Source: Accumulibacter sp964420975
GTDB lineage: Bacteria; Pseudomonadota; Gammaproteobacteria; Burkholderiales; Rhodocyclaceae
Assembly: GCA_964420975.1 (NCBI GenBank)
Contig: CAYQVH010000010.1
Coordinates: 35,339-99,338 of the forward strand
Direction: 5' to 3'
DNA length: 64,000 nucleotides
In this document: positions 32,641-41,110 of the stretch, piece by piece
Position numbering within the stretch: the first letter of the stretch is position 1
Layout of the letters: every line of letters starts with the position of its first letter
Made by a program: the position numbers and the translations under genes
The notes under the pieces: model-generated
The model's input: the letters and a program-made list of their open reading frames with translations, nothing else
Told to the model about the DNA's origin: nothing
The model's database searches: none

Positions 32641-34911
32641 CGCCGATCGCACGCCAGTCTGCGATCGCTCAGCGGCGATGGCCTCGCGCACGCTTCGACG
32701 TTGCGCAACGCGGTTCTCGAAAGCGGCCAGTGCCGGCCAGTGGCCAAGGTCGAGGCCGACCGCCTTCGCCCAGCCGAGAACGACGAACAAGTAGCCATCG
32801 GCGACGGAAAAGTGTTCGCCCAACAGATAGTCGCGCTCGGTTAGCCCAGTGTTCACGGAGCCAAGTCGACGTGCGAGCTTGGCTTTGAGCGCCGTCACCT
32901 GCTCGCTCGGCGTGTCGGCCCGAAACAGCGGGATGAAGGCCTGATGCAGTTCTGAACCGATGAAACTCAGCCATTCCTGCAAACGGTAGCGCTCGAGGGT
33001 GTACGGCTGCGGAGCGAGGCCGCTTTCAGGCACCCGATCGGCGATGTACTGGAGAATGGAGGCAACTTCAGTCAGTCGCTCCCCATCCGTCAGTTCGAGC
33101 ACCGGAACGTAGCCGTTCGGGTTGATGGCCTTGAAGTCGCTACCGTCGGCAAGTACGTGCTTGCCAAGGTCGACACAAACGAGATCGAAGTCGAGTCCGG
33201 CTTCGCGTAGTGCAATGTGCGCCGCCAGCGAACTGGTGCCGGGCGTGAAGTAGAGCTGCAGGTCCAGGCTGCCCGGCACTTGGTCGGGGACTGGCGGCGG
33301 CCTCTGGCCAACGTCGACCGCAGAGGGAAGGCGAGTCACTTCGACGGTGAGAAAGCCGGAATTGTTGGCGTAGGAAAACGCCGAGTCGTTGGCGAAGAAG
33401 TAGAGGAAGCCGGGTTCGACAACCTCGATCTCACAGCCGTTGGGGGTGGCCATCAGGCTGCTTTCGTCGTCGATCCGTGCGACACCGGCGAGAGTGCTCT
33501 CAACGAGTCCGGTGAGCAGGTTTTCTGAGTCCGGGTTGTTGGCCTCGAGGTCAGGCCGCGGATGAATCGCTGCGATGAGCGAAAACCACGGTCGTTTGGC
33601 CATGCGACGGCTGCCTTCGGCCAAGTGGAGAAACCAGGACTTGGACTCGTAGCCGTTGGCACCGGCCGGAACCCCTTTGTCGATCCACGTTCCGCTCGCC
33701 TCAATGCGGTATCTCTCACCGACTTCCACTTCGACGCCAGACGCGTTCCACCACTTGTGGGCGTAGGTCGGAAAACTGACCGACCCATCGAGCGGCAACC
33801 TACGGCAGGAAGGGGTTTCTCGCTCGGCGTCGAGCGTTTCTTCGACCGGGTCCTCGTCGCTCCGATAGAAGGCGGCGCAGCTTGGCAGCTCTTTGAGCGC
33901 CAGCGGTCGATAGTCGGTCCGGGCTCGCATACGCTCGAAGACACTGGGGTCAAGGTCGGCATCGTCCGGAAGGCGGCGCGCGACACTCGTACGCGTGCGC
34001 CAGACGGTTCCCCGCGTTTCGTCGTGCCGGTTCTGCAAACTGTCGGCGGCCAGCGCCTGGCTCAGTCGCCTGGGGTCCAGGTGCAGTCCGGCGTCAAGGT
34101 CATTCACTTCCTGCACCATCCACGCCAGTGCGACGTCGGACAAGCCACGCTGTTCGTAGCCGCCGCCGACGTCGGCGTGAGCGCCGGGAAACCATACCTG
34201 CTTGACTCCCTCACGCGGGGTCCACAGCGTCGGCGCGAAGTCGGCTCGCGCCTCGTCGATGGCAAGTGACTGGCGGCCGTGCTCGACGCGCGGACTCAAG
34301 TCTCGGTTGCTGAACTGCAGGAAGCCGAGCTCGGTCGCTTCGATGAGGCGCATCCCGTCGAATACCGGAACACCCAGTTCGCCGACCGTTTCCCAGACGC
34401 CGATCATGCGCAGGGGGGTTTCGTCGTGATAGCGCCAGAAACGGCCACCCCGCTTGACGCCGCGACCTTCTTTGTAGTTCAGCCAGATCCTTTCGGCATT
34501 GTCGGCGGCGGCGTCATCGTCGGCTTCGGTCGGCGGGATCAGACCGGAGCGGACGACGAACGCTCCCAGGCAGCGTGCCGCCCAGGCACCCCGTGAGAAG
34601 CCAAAAAGCCAGATCTTGTCGCCACGCTCGTAGATCCGGGCAAGCAGGAGATAGGCGTCGATGATCCGGTCGTGCTGACTGATGCCGTGCGTGCCAGCGA
34701 GCAGCCCGCGTTGCCGTCCATTCTTGCCCACCCCATCGAGATACCAGGCGACGACCTGGTCGCCCGACTTGACGAGATGCGAACGAATCGGCCCGCTCTC
34801 TTCGACTCGACGTTCGTCGCCTGGCAGCATTTCGAACAGACGACGAACGTTGGTCTGTTCGGCCGGGTCGTTCCAACTCCCGTCCATGCAAACAACGAGT
34901 TGTCGACTCAT
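32632..34911 (-). CDS. DUF2235 hydrolase - LecA-like lectin domain - glutathione S-transferase fusion
   Basis: A single uninterrupted 759-residue frame with three recognisable parts. Residues 1-345 are a DUF2235 alpha/beta hydrolase (the fold of Tle1 type VI phospholipases): LVVCMDGSWND at the start, nucleophile elbow G-F-S106-R-G, and WFPGAHADVGGGYEQRG with the likely catalytic Asp/His region. Residues 395-527 resemble the galactose lectin LecA, ending ANDSAFSYANNSGFLTVEV, where D509, S513, N516 and N517 align with the calcium ligands. After a proline linker, 549-752 is a beta-class GST (PGTSSLAAHIALREAG, INPNGYVPVLEL), in which the catalytic Cys10 of E. coli GST is Ser. No signal peptide. 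ATG 34911 follows an AGGAGGAACG-like site. A toxin/effector or detoxifying role cannot be chosen from sequence. Confidence 0.85.
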   Translation of the reverse strand: MSRQLVVCMDGSWNDPAEQTNVRRLFEMLPGDERRVEESGPIRSHLVKSGDQVVAWYLDGVGKNGRQRGLLAGTHGISQHDRIIDAYLLLARIYERGDKIWLFGFSRGAWAARCLGAFVVRSGLIPPTEADDDAAADNAERIWLNYKEGRGVKRGGRFWRYHDETPLRMIGVWETVGELGVPVFDGMRLIEATELGFLQFSNRDLSPRVEHGRQSLAIDEARADFAPTLWTPREGVKQVWFPGAHADVGGGYEQRGLSDVALAWMVQEVNDLDAGLHLDPRRLSQALAADSLQNRHDETRGTVWRTRTSVARRLPDDADLDPSVFERMRARTDYRPLALKELPSCAAFYRSDEDPVEETLDAERETPSCRRLPLDGSVSFPTYAHKWWNASGVEVEVGERYRIEASGTWIDKGVPAGANGYESKSWFLHLAEGSRRMAKRPWFSLIAAIHPRPDLEANNPDSENLLTGLVESTLAGVARIDDESSLMATPNGCEIEVVEPGFLYFFANDSAFSYANNSGFLTVEVTRLPSAVDVGQRPPPVPDQVPGSLDLQLYFTPGTSSLAAHIALREAGLDFDLVCVDLGKHVLADGSDFKAINPNGYVPVLELTDGERLTEVASILQYIADRVPESGLAPQPYTLERYRLQEWLSFIGSELHQAFIPLFRADTPSEQVTALKAKLARRLGSVNTGLTERDYLLGEHFSVADGYLFVVLGWAKAVGLDLGHWPALAAFENRVAQRRSVREAIAAERSQTGVRSAPD

Positions 34912-34956
34912 CGTTCCTCCTTGTCGTCGGGCCCGTCGCCCATTCCGCTCGGTCGA

Positions 34957-35244
34957 TCAGCAATTGCCCTTCTTGGCTTGCCCTGGCGGGCAGTGATAGC
35001 CTGGTCCTTTCGCCGGACCGGGTGGCGGTGCGGGTGGAGCGGGTTTGGCGTGATACTTGTTCCAGTAGACCGGATCACGCCAAGTCTTGCCGTCCCAGTA
35101 GTAGCCACGCTGGTCGCGCTCGCCGATGCTGATCGTCGTCCCGCCGCTTTGAATCTTCAACTTGTCGATGCTGATCTGAACGTCGCTGGCTGTGGCCAGG
35201 AGCGGTAGGGCAGCCAGGGCGATCGCGCCGAGTGTCTTTCTCAT
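34957..35244 (-). CDS. DUF2502 small periplasmic protein (YpeC-like)
   Basis: A 95-residue protein with a signal peptide (1-19, ending LLATA-SD). The mature part has ISIGERDQRGYYWDGKTWRDPVYW, the IGxRDxxGxYWDGxxWRD pattern of the DUF2502/YpeC family, and then a Pro-rich tail closing with HCPPGQAKKGNC. Function unknown in the family. A GGAGG site lies 6 bp before the ATG. It ends 45 bp upstream of the hydrolase-lectin-GST gene on the same strand and may share its transcript. Confidence 0.8.
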   Translation of the reverse strand: MRKTLGAIALAALPLLATASDVQISIDKLKIQSGGTTISIGERDQRGYYWDGKTWRDPVYWNKYHAKPAPPAPPPGPAKGPGYHCPPGQAKKGNC

Positions 35245-35359
35245 AGGGCCTCCGGGGAGCGGTCAATCGGTTGACGCCGATGACGTCTTCTGTGAGCCGT
35301 CCATTGTAGCGGCGACCGTCGTGCGCGGGGCGGCACGATAAAGTGCTCGCGCGGTTCGA

Positions 35360-36088
35360 CTAGGCGACCGTCACGACCGGGAGTCCGACGGCAAGTCCGA
35401 GTACGGCCGCGGCGCTGCCGCGATTGACGGCGATCTCGACCAGCCCGATGCTGTTTTCGTACCAGAAGGCCTGTCCTTCCGGGACACTGGAAAACACGCG
35501 CGCCGCGCGCAGGCGAAAGCCGGCGACGAGCAAGGAAGCGCGAGGCGGAAGATTGGCCGCGCGTACGCCAGTCATCGCGTTGCCGTAATGGTCGATGTAG
35601 ATCACGCGCGGCAGGTCGTCGGCAGGTGCGGTGTGTACGAGTCCGTCGGTGGCTTCGAGGGCGTCGGCCAGTGAATCGCCGCTGGCGATATGTGCGGCGA
35701 CCGGGGCAAACAGGTCGCGCCCATGGAACGAGGACGACAGGCAGTCCGGTCGCCAGACGACCCGCCAGGTACACAACGACGCGGCGCGCGCCGCAACGAC
35801 CGCGAGCAGACCGTTGTCGGGTCCGACGAAGTATCGGCCATCCGCCTCGACCACCACCGCCGGTCGTGCGCTGCCCACCCCCGGGTCGACGACGGCGACG
35901 AAGACGGTCCCCACCGGGAAGCGCACCGCCAGTGCCGCCAGCAAGTGAGCGCCCGCCTCGACCGCAAAGTTCGGCACGCAATGCAGCAAATCGATGATCG
36001 GTACCTGGACCCCGTGCTGCAGCAGCACGGCCTTCATCTGACCGACGTACGGATCGTCGCTCCCGAAGTCCGTAAACAGGACGATCAC
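35360..36088 (-). CDS. SAM hydroxide adenosyltransferase (SAM hydrolase, DUF62 family)
   Basis: A 242-residue member of the family that splits S-adenosylmethionine to adenosine and methionine with water, related to fluorinases and chlorinases. The N-terminal domain starts MIVLFTDFGSDDPYVGQMKAVL, with the conserved FTDFG and DxYVG, followed by VVDPGVGSARPAVVVEADGRYFVGPDNGLL (split here over the same site region). The C-terminal domain includes ASLLVAGFRLR and FWYENSIGLVEIAVNRGSAA, the SAM-binding EIAxNxGSA pattern. The halogenase-specific loop is absent as far as can be seen. It follows the PAP2-like gene by 29 bp and is likely the last gene of that operon. Confidence 0.92.
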   Translation of the reverse strand: MIVLFTDFGSDDPYVGQMKAVLLQHGVQVPIIDLLHCVPNFAVEAGAHLLAALAVRFPVGTVFVAVVDPGVGSARPAVVVEADGRYFVGPDNGLLAVVAARAASLCTWRVVWRPDCLSSSFHGRDLFAPVAAHIASGDSLADALEATDGLVHTAPADDLPRVIYIDHYGNAMTGVRAANLPPRASLLVAGFRLRAARVFSSVPEGQAFWYENSIGLVEIAVNRGSAAAVLGLAVGLPVVTVA

Positions 36089-36117
36089 GCGTGTTTCCTG
36101 ATCCGTGTGGGCTTAGT

Positions 36118-36750
36118 TCAGCAGACAGGCGGGTTGCACACGAGCAACCCGGCGAGCAAGGCAGCGAACAGTCCGGCGACGACGTCGAGCGTCCAGTGCG
36201 CGCGCAGCACGATGACAATAACCATCTGCAACAGCGCGATAACCACGCCGGCGAGCGTCAACGCCGGCTGGTCAAGCATCGCCAGCTGGAGTGCGCCGTA
36301 GACGGCGAGCGCGGTGTGTCCGGAAAAGAAGAAGTCGTTCCCCACGGCGTAGGTGACAAACAGCGACGGGAAGCCGGGATGGCGCCAGATGATTCCCGGC
36401 GGCGCCGGCAGCGCCACCGCCACCTGGCTCAACTGGCGCAGGGCAAAGAGACCGAGCAAACCCCAGAACGGCGTAAAACTGGGTCCGGCGACGGAATAAA
36501 GGAGAACGAACAGGGTGATCGCGTCGATCCCGAGCGAGCTTCCGATCAGCAAGGCGTCGGCGACCCCCGGATGGCGGTGCAGCCAGATGTTGGCACCCGC
36601 ACTCAACTGATGCAGGTGATCGTAGATCGCGCCGGGATCGTCGAGCCGACGTTGGCCGATCAGGCGCTGACTGAGAAACCAGGCCGCGAGCGCCCCGGCG
36701 ATTGCCAGCAAGCGCCAGCCCATCGTCGCCAACGGCGGTACGTCGGGCAT
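36118..36750 (-). CDS. PAP2-type membrane phosphatase (PAP2_C/sphingomyelin-synthase-like)
   Basis: A 210-residue protein with about six membrane helices. The catalytic motifs are those of the lipid phosphatase/phosphotransferase superfamily: FFFSGHTALAV (SGHT) and RAHWTLDVVAGL (H-x3-D), with no clear first KxxxxxxRP motif, which is typical of the PAP2_C branch. Members act on lipid phosphates or transfer phospho-head groups. It lies 3 bp downstream of a hexapeptide-transferase-like gene and upstream of SAM hydrolase, an operon whose common purpose is unclear but could concern lipids. Confidence 0.8.
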   Translation of the reverse strand: MPDVPPLATMGWRLLAIAGALAAWFLSQRLIGQRRLDDPGAIYDHLHQLSAGANIWLHRHPGVADALLIGSSLGIDAITLFVLLYSVAGPSFTPFWGLLGLFALRQLSQVAVALPAPPGIIWRHPGFPSLFVTYAVGNDFFFSGHTALAVYGALQLAMLDQPALTLAGVVIALLQMVIVIVLRAHWTLDVVAGLFAALLAGLLVCNPPVC

Positions 36751-36753
36751 CGT

Positions 36754-37494
36754 TCAGTGGGCGGCCGGCTGAGCGCTGTTCACCCGTTCGCCGCTTTCAA
36801 GGTCGATTCGCTGCGCCGGGATGCCGCCCCAGGTCTCGCCGGCCGGGATTCGTGTATTGGGCAGAACGAACGAGCCGGCGAGCACTTTGGCTCTCTCGCC
36901 GACGTCGACGCCGCCCATGACGATGGCTCGCAGGCCGATCGTCGATCCAGCGCCCAGCCGAACCGGGGCGATCACCAGATAGCCCCCTTGCGCGTAATGC
37001 GCCATGACGCTTGCGCTGCCACCGACGGTGACGCCGTCTCCCATTTCGATCAGCGATGGATCGGCGATGGCCGTCGAGTTGATCGTGACGTTACGTCCGA
37101 TGCGCATGCCCATCAAGCGGTAGTACATCTGCGCGAACGGCGACGGCGTGACAAACTCGAGGAAGGAGTAACGGACGACCAGGGTCAGCGTGCAGTGCAC
37201 GTACCAGCGCAGTGCGGTCAGGGAGACCGTCGGTCCCCGATACGGCTGCAGTCGCCCGCCCAGGAGAACGTTGAGTCCCGGGGCGACGACCAGCAGCGTC
37301 AGACCGTAGGCGAAGTAGCTCGTCGCCCACGCAATCCCGGTCAGCACGTGATGCCTCACGCCGGAAGACGTCGCCAAAACGGGCGCGAAGACCTCCGTGA
37401 ACAGCCACGTGGCGACGGCGAGTGCGAGGCCGCTGGCGACGATCGCCAGGGCAATGAAAGGCAGTGGGCCAAGCAGCGCGAGAACTCTCTGCAT
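36754..37494 (-). CDS. Hexapeptide-repeat acyltransferase-like membrane protein
   Basis: A 246-residue protein with two or three N-terminal membrane helices (about 5-35 and 55-75) and a C-terminal left-handed beta-helix domain (about 125-225: GRNVTINSTAIADPSLIEMG, GDGVTVGGSASVMAHYAQ, APVRLGAGSTIGLRAIVMGGV, VGERAKVLAGSFVLPNTRIP). The layout recalls the C-terminal domain of Pls/PosA-type NRPS-terminal proteins, where membrane helices and hexapeptide repeats are combined. Acceptor and acyl donor are unknown. The start is uncertain: ATG 37494 or ATG 37554, which adds a basic 20 residues. Confidence 0.75.
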   Translation of the reverse strand: MQRVLALLGPLPFIALAIVASGLALAVATWLFTEVFAPVLATSSGVRHHVLTGIAWATSYFAYGLTLLVVAPGLNVLLGGRLQPYRGPTVSLTALRWYVHCTLTLVVRYSFLEFVTPSPFAQMYYRLMGMRIGRNVTINSTAIADPSLIEMGDGVTVGGSASVMAHYAQGGYLVIAPVRLGAGSTIGLRAIVMGGVDVGERAKVLAGSFVLPNTRIPAGETWGGIPAQRIDLESGERVNSAQPAAH

Positions 37495-37666
37495 CGGAAA
37501 ACCGAGGTTCGACTGACGGGGTAGTCTGGGTGCGCCAACCCCCTGCCGTCGCATCGCTGCGGCGCGAGTCAGTGGCGACCTGGCGTCGGATTGTAAGCGA
37601 CCGAAAGGCGAAGTCCAAGGCGGTTGCCGGCCAAGGCACGCGCCTACTCGCGGCGCGGACCGTGAA

Positions 37667-37696
37667 TTGACGTCGCTTGGCGTGAGCGCCTATACT
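37667..37696 (+). promoter_or_regulatory. Sigma-70-type promoter for the FHA-EAL operon
   Basis: TTGACG (37667-37672) and TATACT (37691-37696), spaced by 18 bp, lie about 70 bp ahead of the FHA-EAL gene. The element is identical in both hexamers and spacing to the one before the SGNH gene at 22148. Confidence 0.6.
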
Positions 37697-37769
37697 GCCT
37701 CCCGGCTACGGTACCGGAGCGGTATCGTCACCGGTATCGGCAGAACCGCCTGACAACAGGCCCGTGGCG

Positions 37770-38921
37770 ATGGGTTCGCCGCTGGCAGTATCTCCCCCGT
37801 CCAAGACCAGTAGCGGAGCACTGAGCGTGGAAAGGCAGTGGTTCCTCGAGTCAATCGGCGCCGATGGCTCGCATCTGACGTATCCAATCACCCAACTGCC
37901 GTTCAGCATCGGTCGCGACCCGAAGAACGACCTGGTGCTCTCGTCACGCGGACTCAGTCGCCATCATGCGCTGCTCACCCCGGACATTAGCGGCCGTCTG
38001 CGACTGACCGACCTCAACAGCACCAACGGCAGCTTTGTTGGCCGGCAGCGGATCGAAGGCTCGTGCCTGCTCGATGAAAACGACATCGTGCACTTTGGCA
38101 CCGCCGAATTCCGGCTTCGACTGCGGCCAATCGAGCAAACGCGCCTCGATCAGGCGGGAACCATGCTGGTGCCTGACGGCGTGAGCCTGTCCGAGCTGTT
38201 CGTCGCCAACGAACCAGAGTTTCTCGACCTGCTCGAGGGTCATGGCTTGTCGGGCGCCGCGCAACCGATCGTCCGCGCCAGCGATCGACGGATCGTTGCC
38301 TACGAACTCCTCGGCCGCGCCACACATCCGCATCTGCCCAAATCGCCGATGCGACTTTTCTCGCTGGCGAGCGCGCTTGATCGCGAGATCGATCTCAGTA
38401 TCGCGTTTCGCCGATTTAGTCTGACGGTACTGGCGCCGCGCCTGCGCGGCTTCCCGCTCTTCGTCAACACGCACCCAAAAGAAACGTTCAGCGACGAATT
38501 TTTCGCGTCACTGACCCGACTGCGGCAGCAGCAACCAGAACTTGATCTGGTCATCGAAATACACGAAACGGCGGTCACGGAAACTGCCCGCCTGGTCGAT
38601 CTGGCGGCCCGCTTTCGCGATATCGGCGTGCGCTTCGCCTACGACGACTTTGGCGCCGGACAAGCGCGCCTGAACGAGCTTGGCGACGCACCGGCGCACT
38701 TCGTCAAGTTCGACATGGGGCTTCTGCACCAGATCCACCTGGCCGGCGAACGCAAGCGACGGGTGGTCAGTGACCTGGTCAAGCTGGTGCTCGACCTGGG
38801 CTCGATCCCCTTGGCCGAAGGCATCGAAGTCGAAGAAGAAGCCGTCACCTGCACGGAAATGGGTTTTCAGCTGCTCCAGGGCTATCTAACCGGCAAACCG
38901 ATCCCGTTCGACGACTGGTAG
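37770..38921 (+). CDS. FHA-EAL protein (phosphothreonine-binding plus cyclic-di-GMP phosphodiesterase-like)
   Basis: A 383-residue cytosolic protein. An FHA domain spans about 20-115, with the phosphopeptide-binding residues in SIGRDPKNDLVLSSRGLSRHH and LNSTNGSFV. An EAL domain covers about 145-382; the signature is YELLGR, still fitting ExLxR, followed by FVNTHP, EIHET, YDDFGAGQARL, VKFDM and AEGIEVEEE. Most catalytic positions are thus kept, though the context is diverged from classical EAL, and activity is uncertain. It suggests cyclic-di-GMP output steered by Ser/Thr phosphorylation. GTG 37764 and GTG 37827 are alternative starts. Followed after 8 bp by an HD-GYP gene. Confidence 0.88.
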   Translation: MGSPLAVSPPSKTSSGALSVERQWFLESIGADGSHLTYPITQLPFSIGRDPKNDLVLSSRGLSRHHALLTPDISGRLRLTDLNSTNGSFVGRQRIEGSCLLDENDIVHFGTAEFRLRLRPIEQTRLDQAGTMLVPDGVSLSELFVANEPEFLDLLEGHGLSGAAQPIVRASDRRIVAYELLGRATHPHLPKSPMRLFSLASALDREIDLSIAFRRFSLTVLAPRLRGFPLFVNTHPKETFSDEFFASLTRLRQQQPELDLVIEIHETAVTETARLVDLAARFRDIGVRFAYDDFGAGQARLNELGDAPAHFVKFDMGLLHQIHLAGERKRRVVSDLVKLVLDLGSIPLAEGIEVEEEAVTCTEMGFQLLQGYLTGKPIPFDDW

Positions 38922-38929
38922 CGCGCAGC

Positions 38930-40219
38930 GTGGACCCCGCCGAGCGGCGCAACGGGGAAATCCCGATCGATGCCTCGCAGTTGAGGCCGGGAGTCTACGT
39001 CCGACTGCCGATCCCGTGGACCGATCACCCCTTCCTCTTCAACGCGTTTGTCATCGCCGACGAAGATCAGGCGCGCCAGCTTGTCGCGTTACAGCTGCCG
39101 CAGATCTACTGCGATCCGGGCCGCTGCAAGGTGCCGCCGCTACCGAAACCGACGACCACGCCGCCCGCCGATCCCGGAATCGTCGCCGAAGCGTCCCGCC
39201 TCGCCGCCGTGCGTGCTCGGCAGATGGCCGAGAAGCAGGCGAGAGCCGAAGTCATGGCAGAGCTGCGGGGCCGTCTCGACAAGGCGCAGCAGCACTATCT
39301 CGGTGCGGCCAAAACGGTCGGTGGCGCTCTCCAGGGGTTCGAGCGGGCGCCGGAGGAAAGCGTTCGCCAGGTCGGCGAAGTGAGCGTGCAGTCGACTGCG
39401 GCGCTGCTCGCCGACCCCGATAGCGCAGTCGTTCTCATCGCCGAAAAGGCGCAGGCCGACGGCGCCGCTGCCCATTCGCTGTCGGTGATGACGCTATCGC
39501 TGCTGCTCGGCAAGCAGGCCGGCCTGCCGGAGGCCGCGCTGCATGCGCTCGGCACGGCGGCGCTGCTGCACGACATCGGCAAGCTCGGGCTGCCCGCCGC
39601 GATCCTGCGCAACCCGGCGCGCAACAAACACGAGGAGGCCCTGTACCAAGAGCATTGCCGGCGCGGACACGAGGCAGCGCTGACGTGTGGTCGACTGCCG
39701 CCGGCCGTGGCGGAGACGATTCTCCATCATCACGAGCGGTATGACGGCAGCGGCTTCCCCGACCACCTGGCGGGCAAAGCCATTGCGCTCGCCGCGCGGA
39801 TGGTGGCGATCGCCGACCGCTTCGACAACCTCACGAATCCGCCCGATCCACGACGTGCCGTGTCCCCGTCGGAAGCATTGTCACTCCTGTGGACGCGCGA
39901 ACAGAAGGCGTTCGACGGCACCTTGCTGCAGCTGTTCATTCGAGCCATGGGCGTCTATCCCCCCGGCTCCATCGTGCAGCTTACCGACGGCAGTGTCGGT
40001 GCCGTCGTCGTCTCGGCCGGTAGCGAAAAACCTCTTTGCCCGCAAATCATGATTTACCAACCGGACGTCCCCCGCCGACAAGCAATCATCGTCGACCTGG
40101 CGCGCGAAGACGGCTTGCGCATCGATCGCGCTCTGCGCCTGCACGACCGACCGGAGGACGAGCTCGACTACCTGTTGCCACGACGCAAACTCAACTGGTT
40201 CCACAGCGGAAGAACCTGA
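38930..40219 (+). CDS. HD-GYP-domain phosphodiesterase with DUF3391-like N-terminus
   Basis: A 429-residue protein. The N-terminal 80 residues (IDASQLRPGVYVRLPIPWTDHPFLFNAF) match the DUF3391 module common before HD-GYP domains; a coiled segment (90-125) follows. The HD-GYP domain (about 165-345) has H213-D214 in ALLHDIGKLG, H243/H247 in HCRRGHE, HHHERYDGSGFP (GFP in place of GYP) and IADRFDNLT. HD-GYP enzymes break cyclic-di-GMP to GMP. The start codon is GTG, 8 bp after the FHA-EAL stop; both genes appear to be one operon, so two phosphodiesterase types are made together. Confidence 0.92.
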   Translation: MDPAERRNGEIPIDASQLRPGVYVRLPIPWTDHPFLFNAFVIADEDQARQLVALQLPQIYCDPGRCKVPPLPKPTTTPPADPGIVAEASRLAAVRARQMAEKQARAEVMAELRGRLDKAQQHYLGAAKTVGGALQGFERAPEESVRQVGEVSVQSTAALLADPDSAVVLIAEKAQADGAAAHSLSVMTLSLLLGKQAGLPEAALHALGTAALLHDIGKLGLPAAILRNPARNKHEEALYQEHCRRGHEAALTCGRLPPAVAETILHHHERYDGSGFPDHLAGKAIALAARMVAIADRFDNLTNPPDPRRAVSPSEALSLLWTREQKAFDGTLLQLFIRAMGVYPPGSIVQLTDGSVGAVVVSAGSEKPLCPQIMIYQPDVPRRQAIIVDLAREDGLRIDRALRLHDRPEDELDYLLPRRKLNWFHSGRT

Positions 40220-40495
40220 AGACTTGCCTGCCGCTGGCCAAGCCCAGATTCCCCCGCACAACCTCGGCTTCGGCACGGTGCGTTGGCACGATGGTCGCCC
40301 GCAAGCAAGTGCCAACCGACCGGCCCTCGCGTCGCTAGCCTTTCGCGTTGCGAGGAGATTCGGCTTCGATACGCTCTGCGGAAGGTAAGCGAGGCCCGCG
40401 TTGACCGTTCAGCCTAAAAACCTCATTTGACTGTCGGCAAATCCGAGCGAGATCAGGCAGGCTACGGGCTGCGACGGGACACGGGGGGCCACCCG

Positions 40496-40861
40496 ATGGG
40501 TGAGTCGAAACGGAAGCAGCGCCAAGACGAAGAAATGCTGGTGTCGTGTGCCGGTGTGCAGACGGCGGGTGGGCGAGTGCAGGTGCGCTGGGAGTCCCGG
40601 AGCGCGGCGACGCCGATGGGGCAGCTGGCGTACAGCAGTCCGAATGCGCCGAGCAAGGCGGAGATCCTGGGAACCTGGATGCGGTCGATCTGGTCGGGGC
40701 ACTGGCGCTACGCGCAGGTGACCGCGATTCGGGGCGACGGCGTCGAGTTCGTCCTCAGTGAAGCCAGACAGATTGGTGCCCTTCGGGAAATACTGGCGGA
40801 GCAGGCCATTGGTTTCTCGTTGATCCCGCGCTGCCAGAAGCTGCGTGGGTCGGCGAAATAG
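40496..40861 (+). pseudogene. Remnant of a DDE transposase (IS1380/IS4-like), N-terminal part
   Basis: The frame gives 121 residues in which VQVRWESRSAATPMGQLAY joins directly to SSPNAPSKAEILGTWM, SGHWRYAQVTAIRGDGV. In full-length transposases that I recall with this signature, about 25 residues separate QLAY from the SPNAPS block, so an internal deletion is likely. After GDGV the similarity ends and the frame soon stops. The catalytic part is missing. Family assignment is from memory. Confidence 0.6.
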
Positions 40862-40967
40862 ACGCGGACCTTGGTCGTTCGGTCAGGCGGGCACGCTGTG
40901 CCCTTTCGCGTCCTTGATCGTACTTGGCCTTCGCGGCTCCGCTGCCGGGTTCATCCATCCGTTCCGC

Positions 40968-41075
40968 TTCTTCAATTCGCGACGGATCGTACTCGGCGGC
41001 CGCTGCACGCTGCTCAAGACTCACCTGGATCATCGTGCGCTCTTCAATGCTCAAGTGCTTGTCGTTCGTTCTCAT
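40968..41075 (-). pseudogene. Remnant of an IS30-like transposase N-terminus
   Basis: The minus-strand frame starts MRTNDKHLSIEERTMIQVSL followed by a short run containing EYDPSRI. The HLSxEER start is typical of the IS30 family helix-turn-helix region. The frame becomes unrelated within about 36 residues. A broken fragment on the strand opposite to the two neighbouring remnants. Confidence 0.45.
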
Positions 41076-41110
41076 CGCAACACATTACCTCCTGGCATGT
41101 GTTGCACTTC

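Noticed and set aside
32369..34911. tRNA-Val as attachment site of an integrated island
   Set aside because: No integrase gene and no second copy of the tRNA 3' end was seen on either side.
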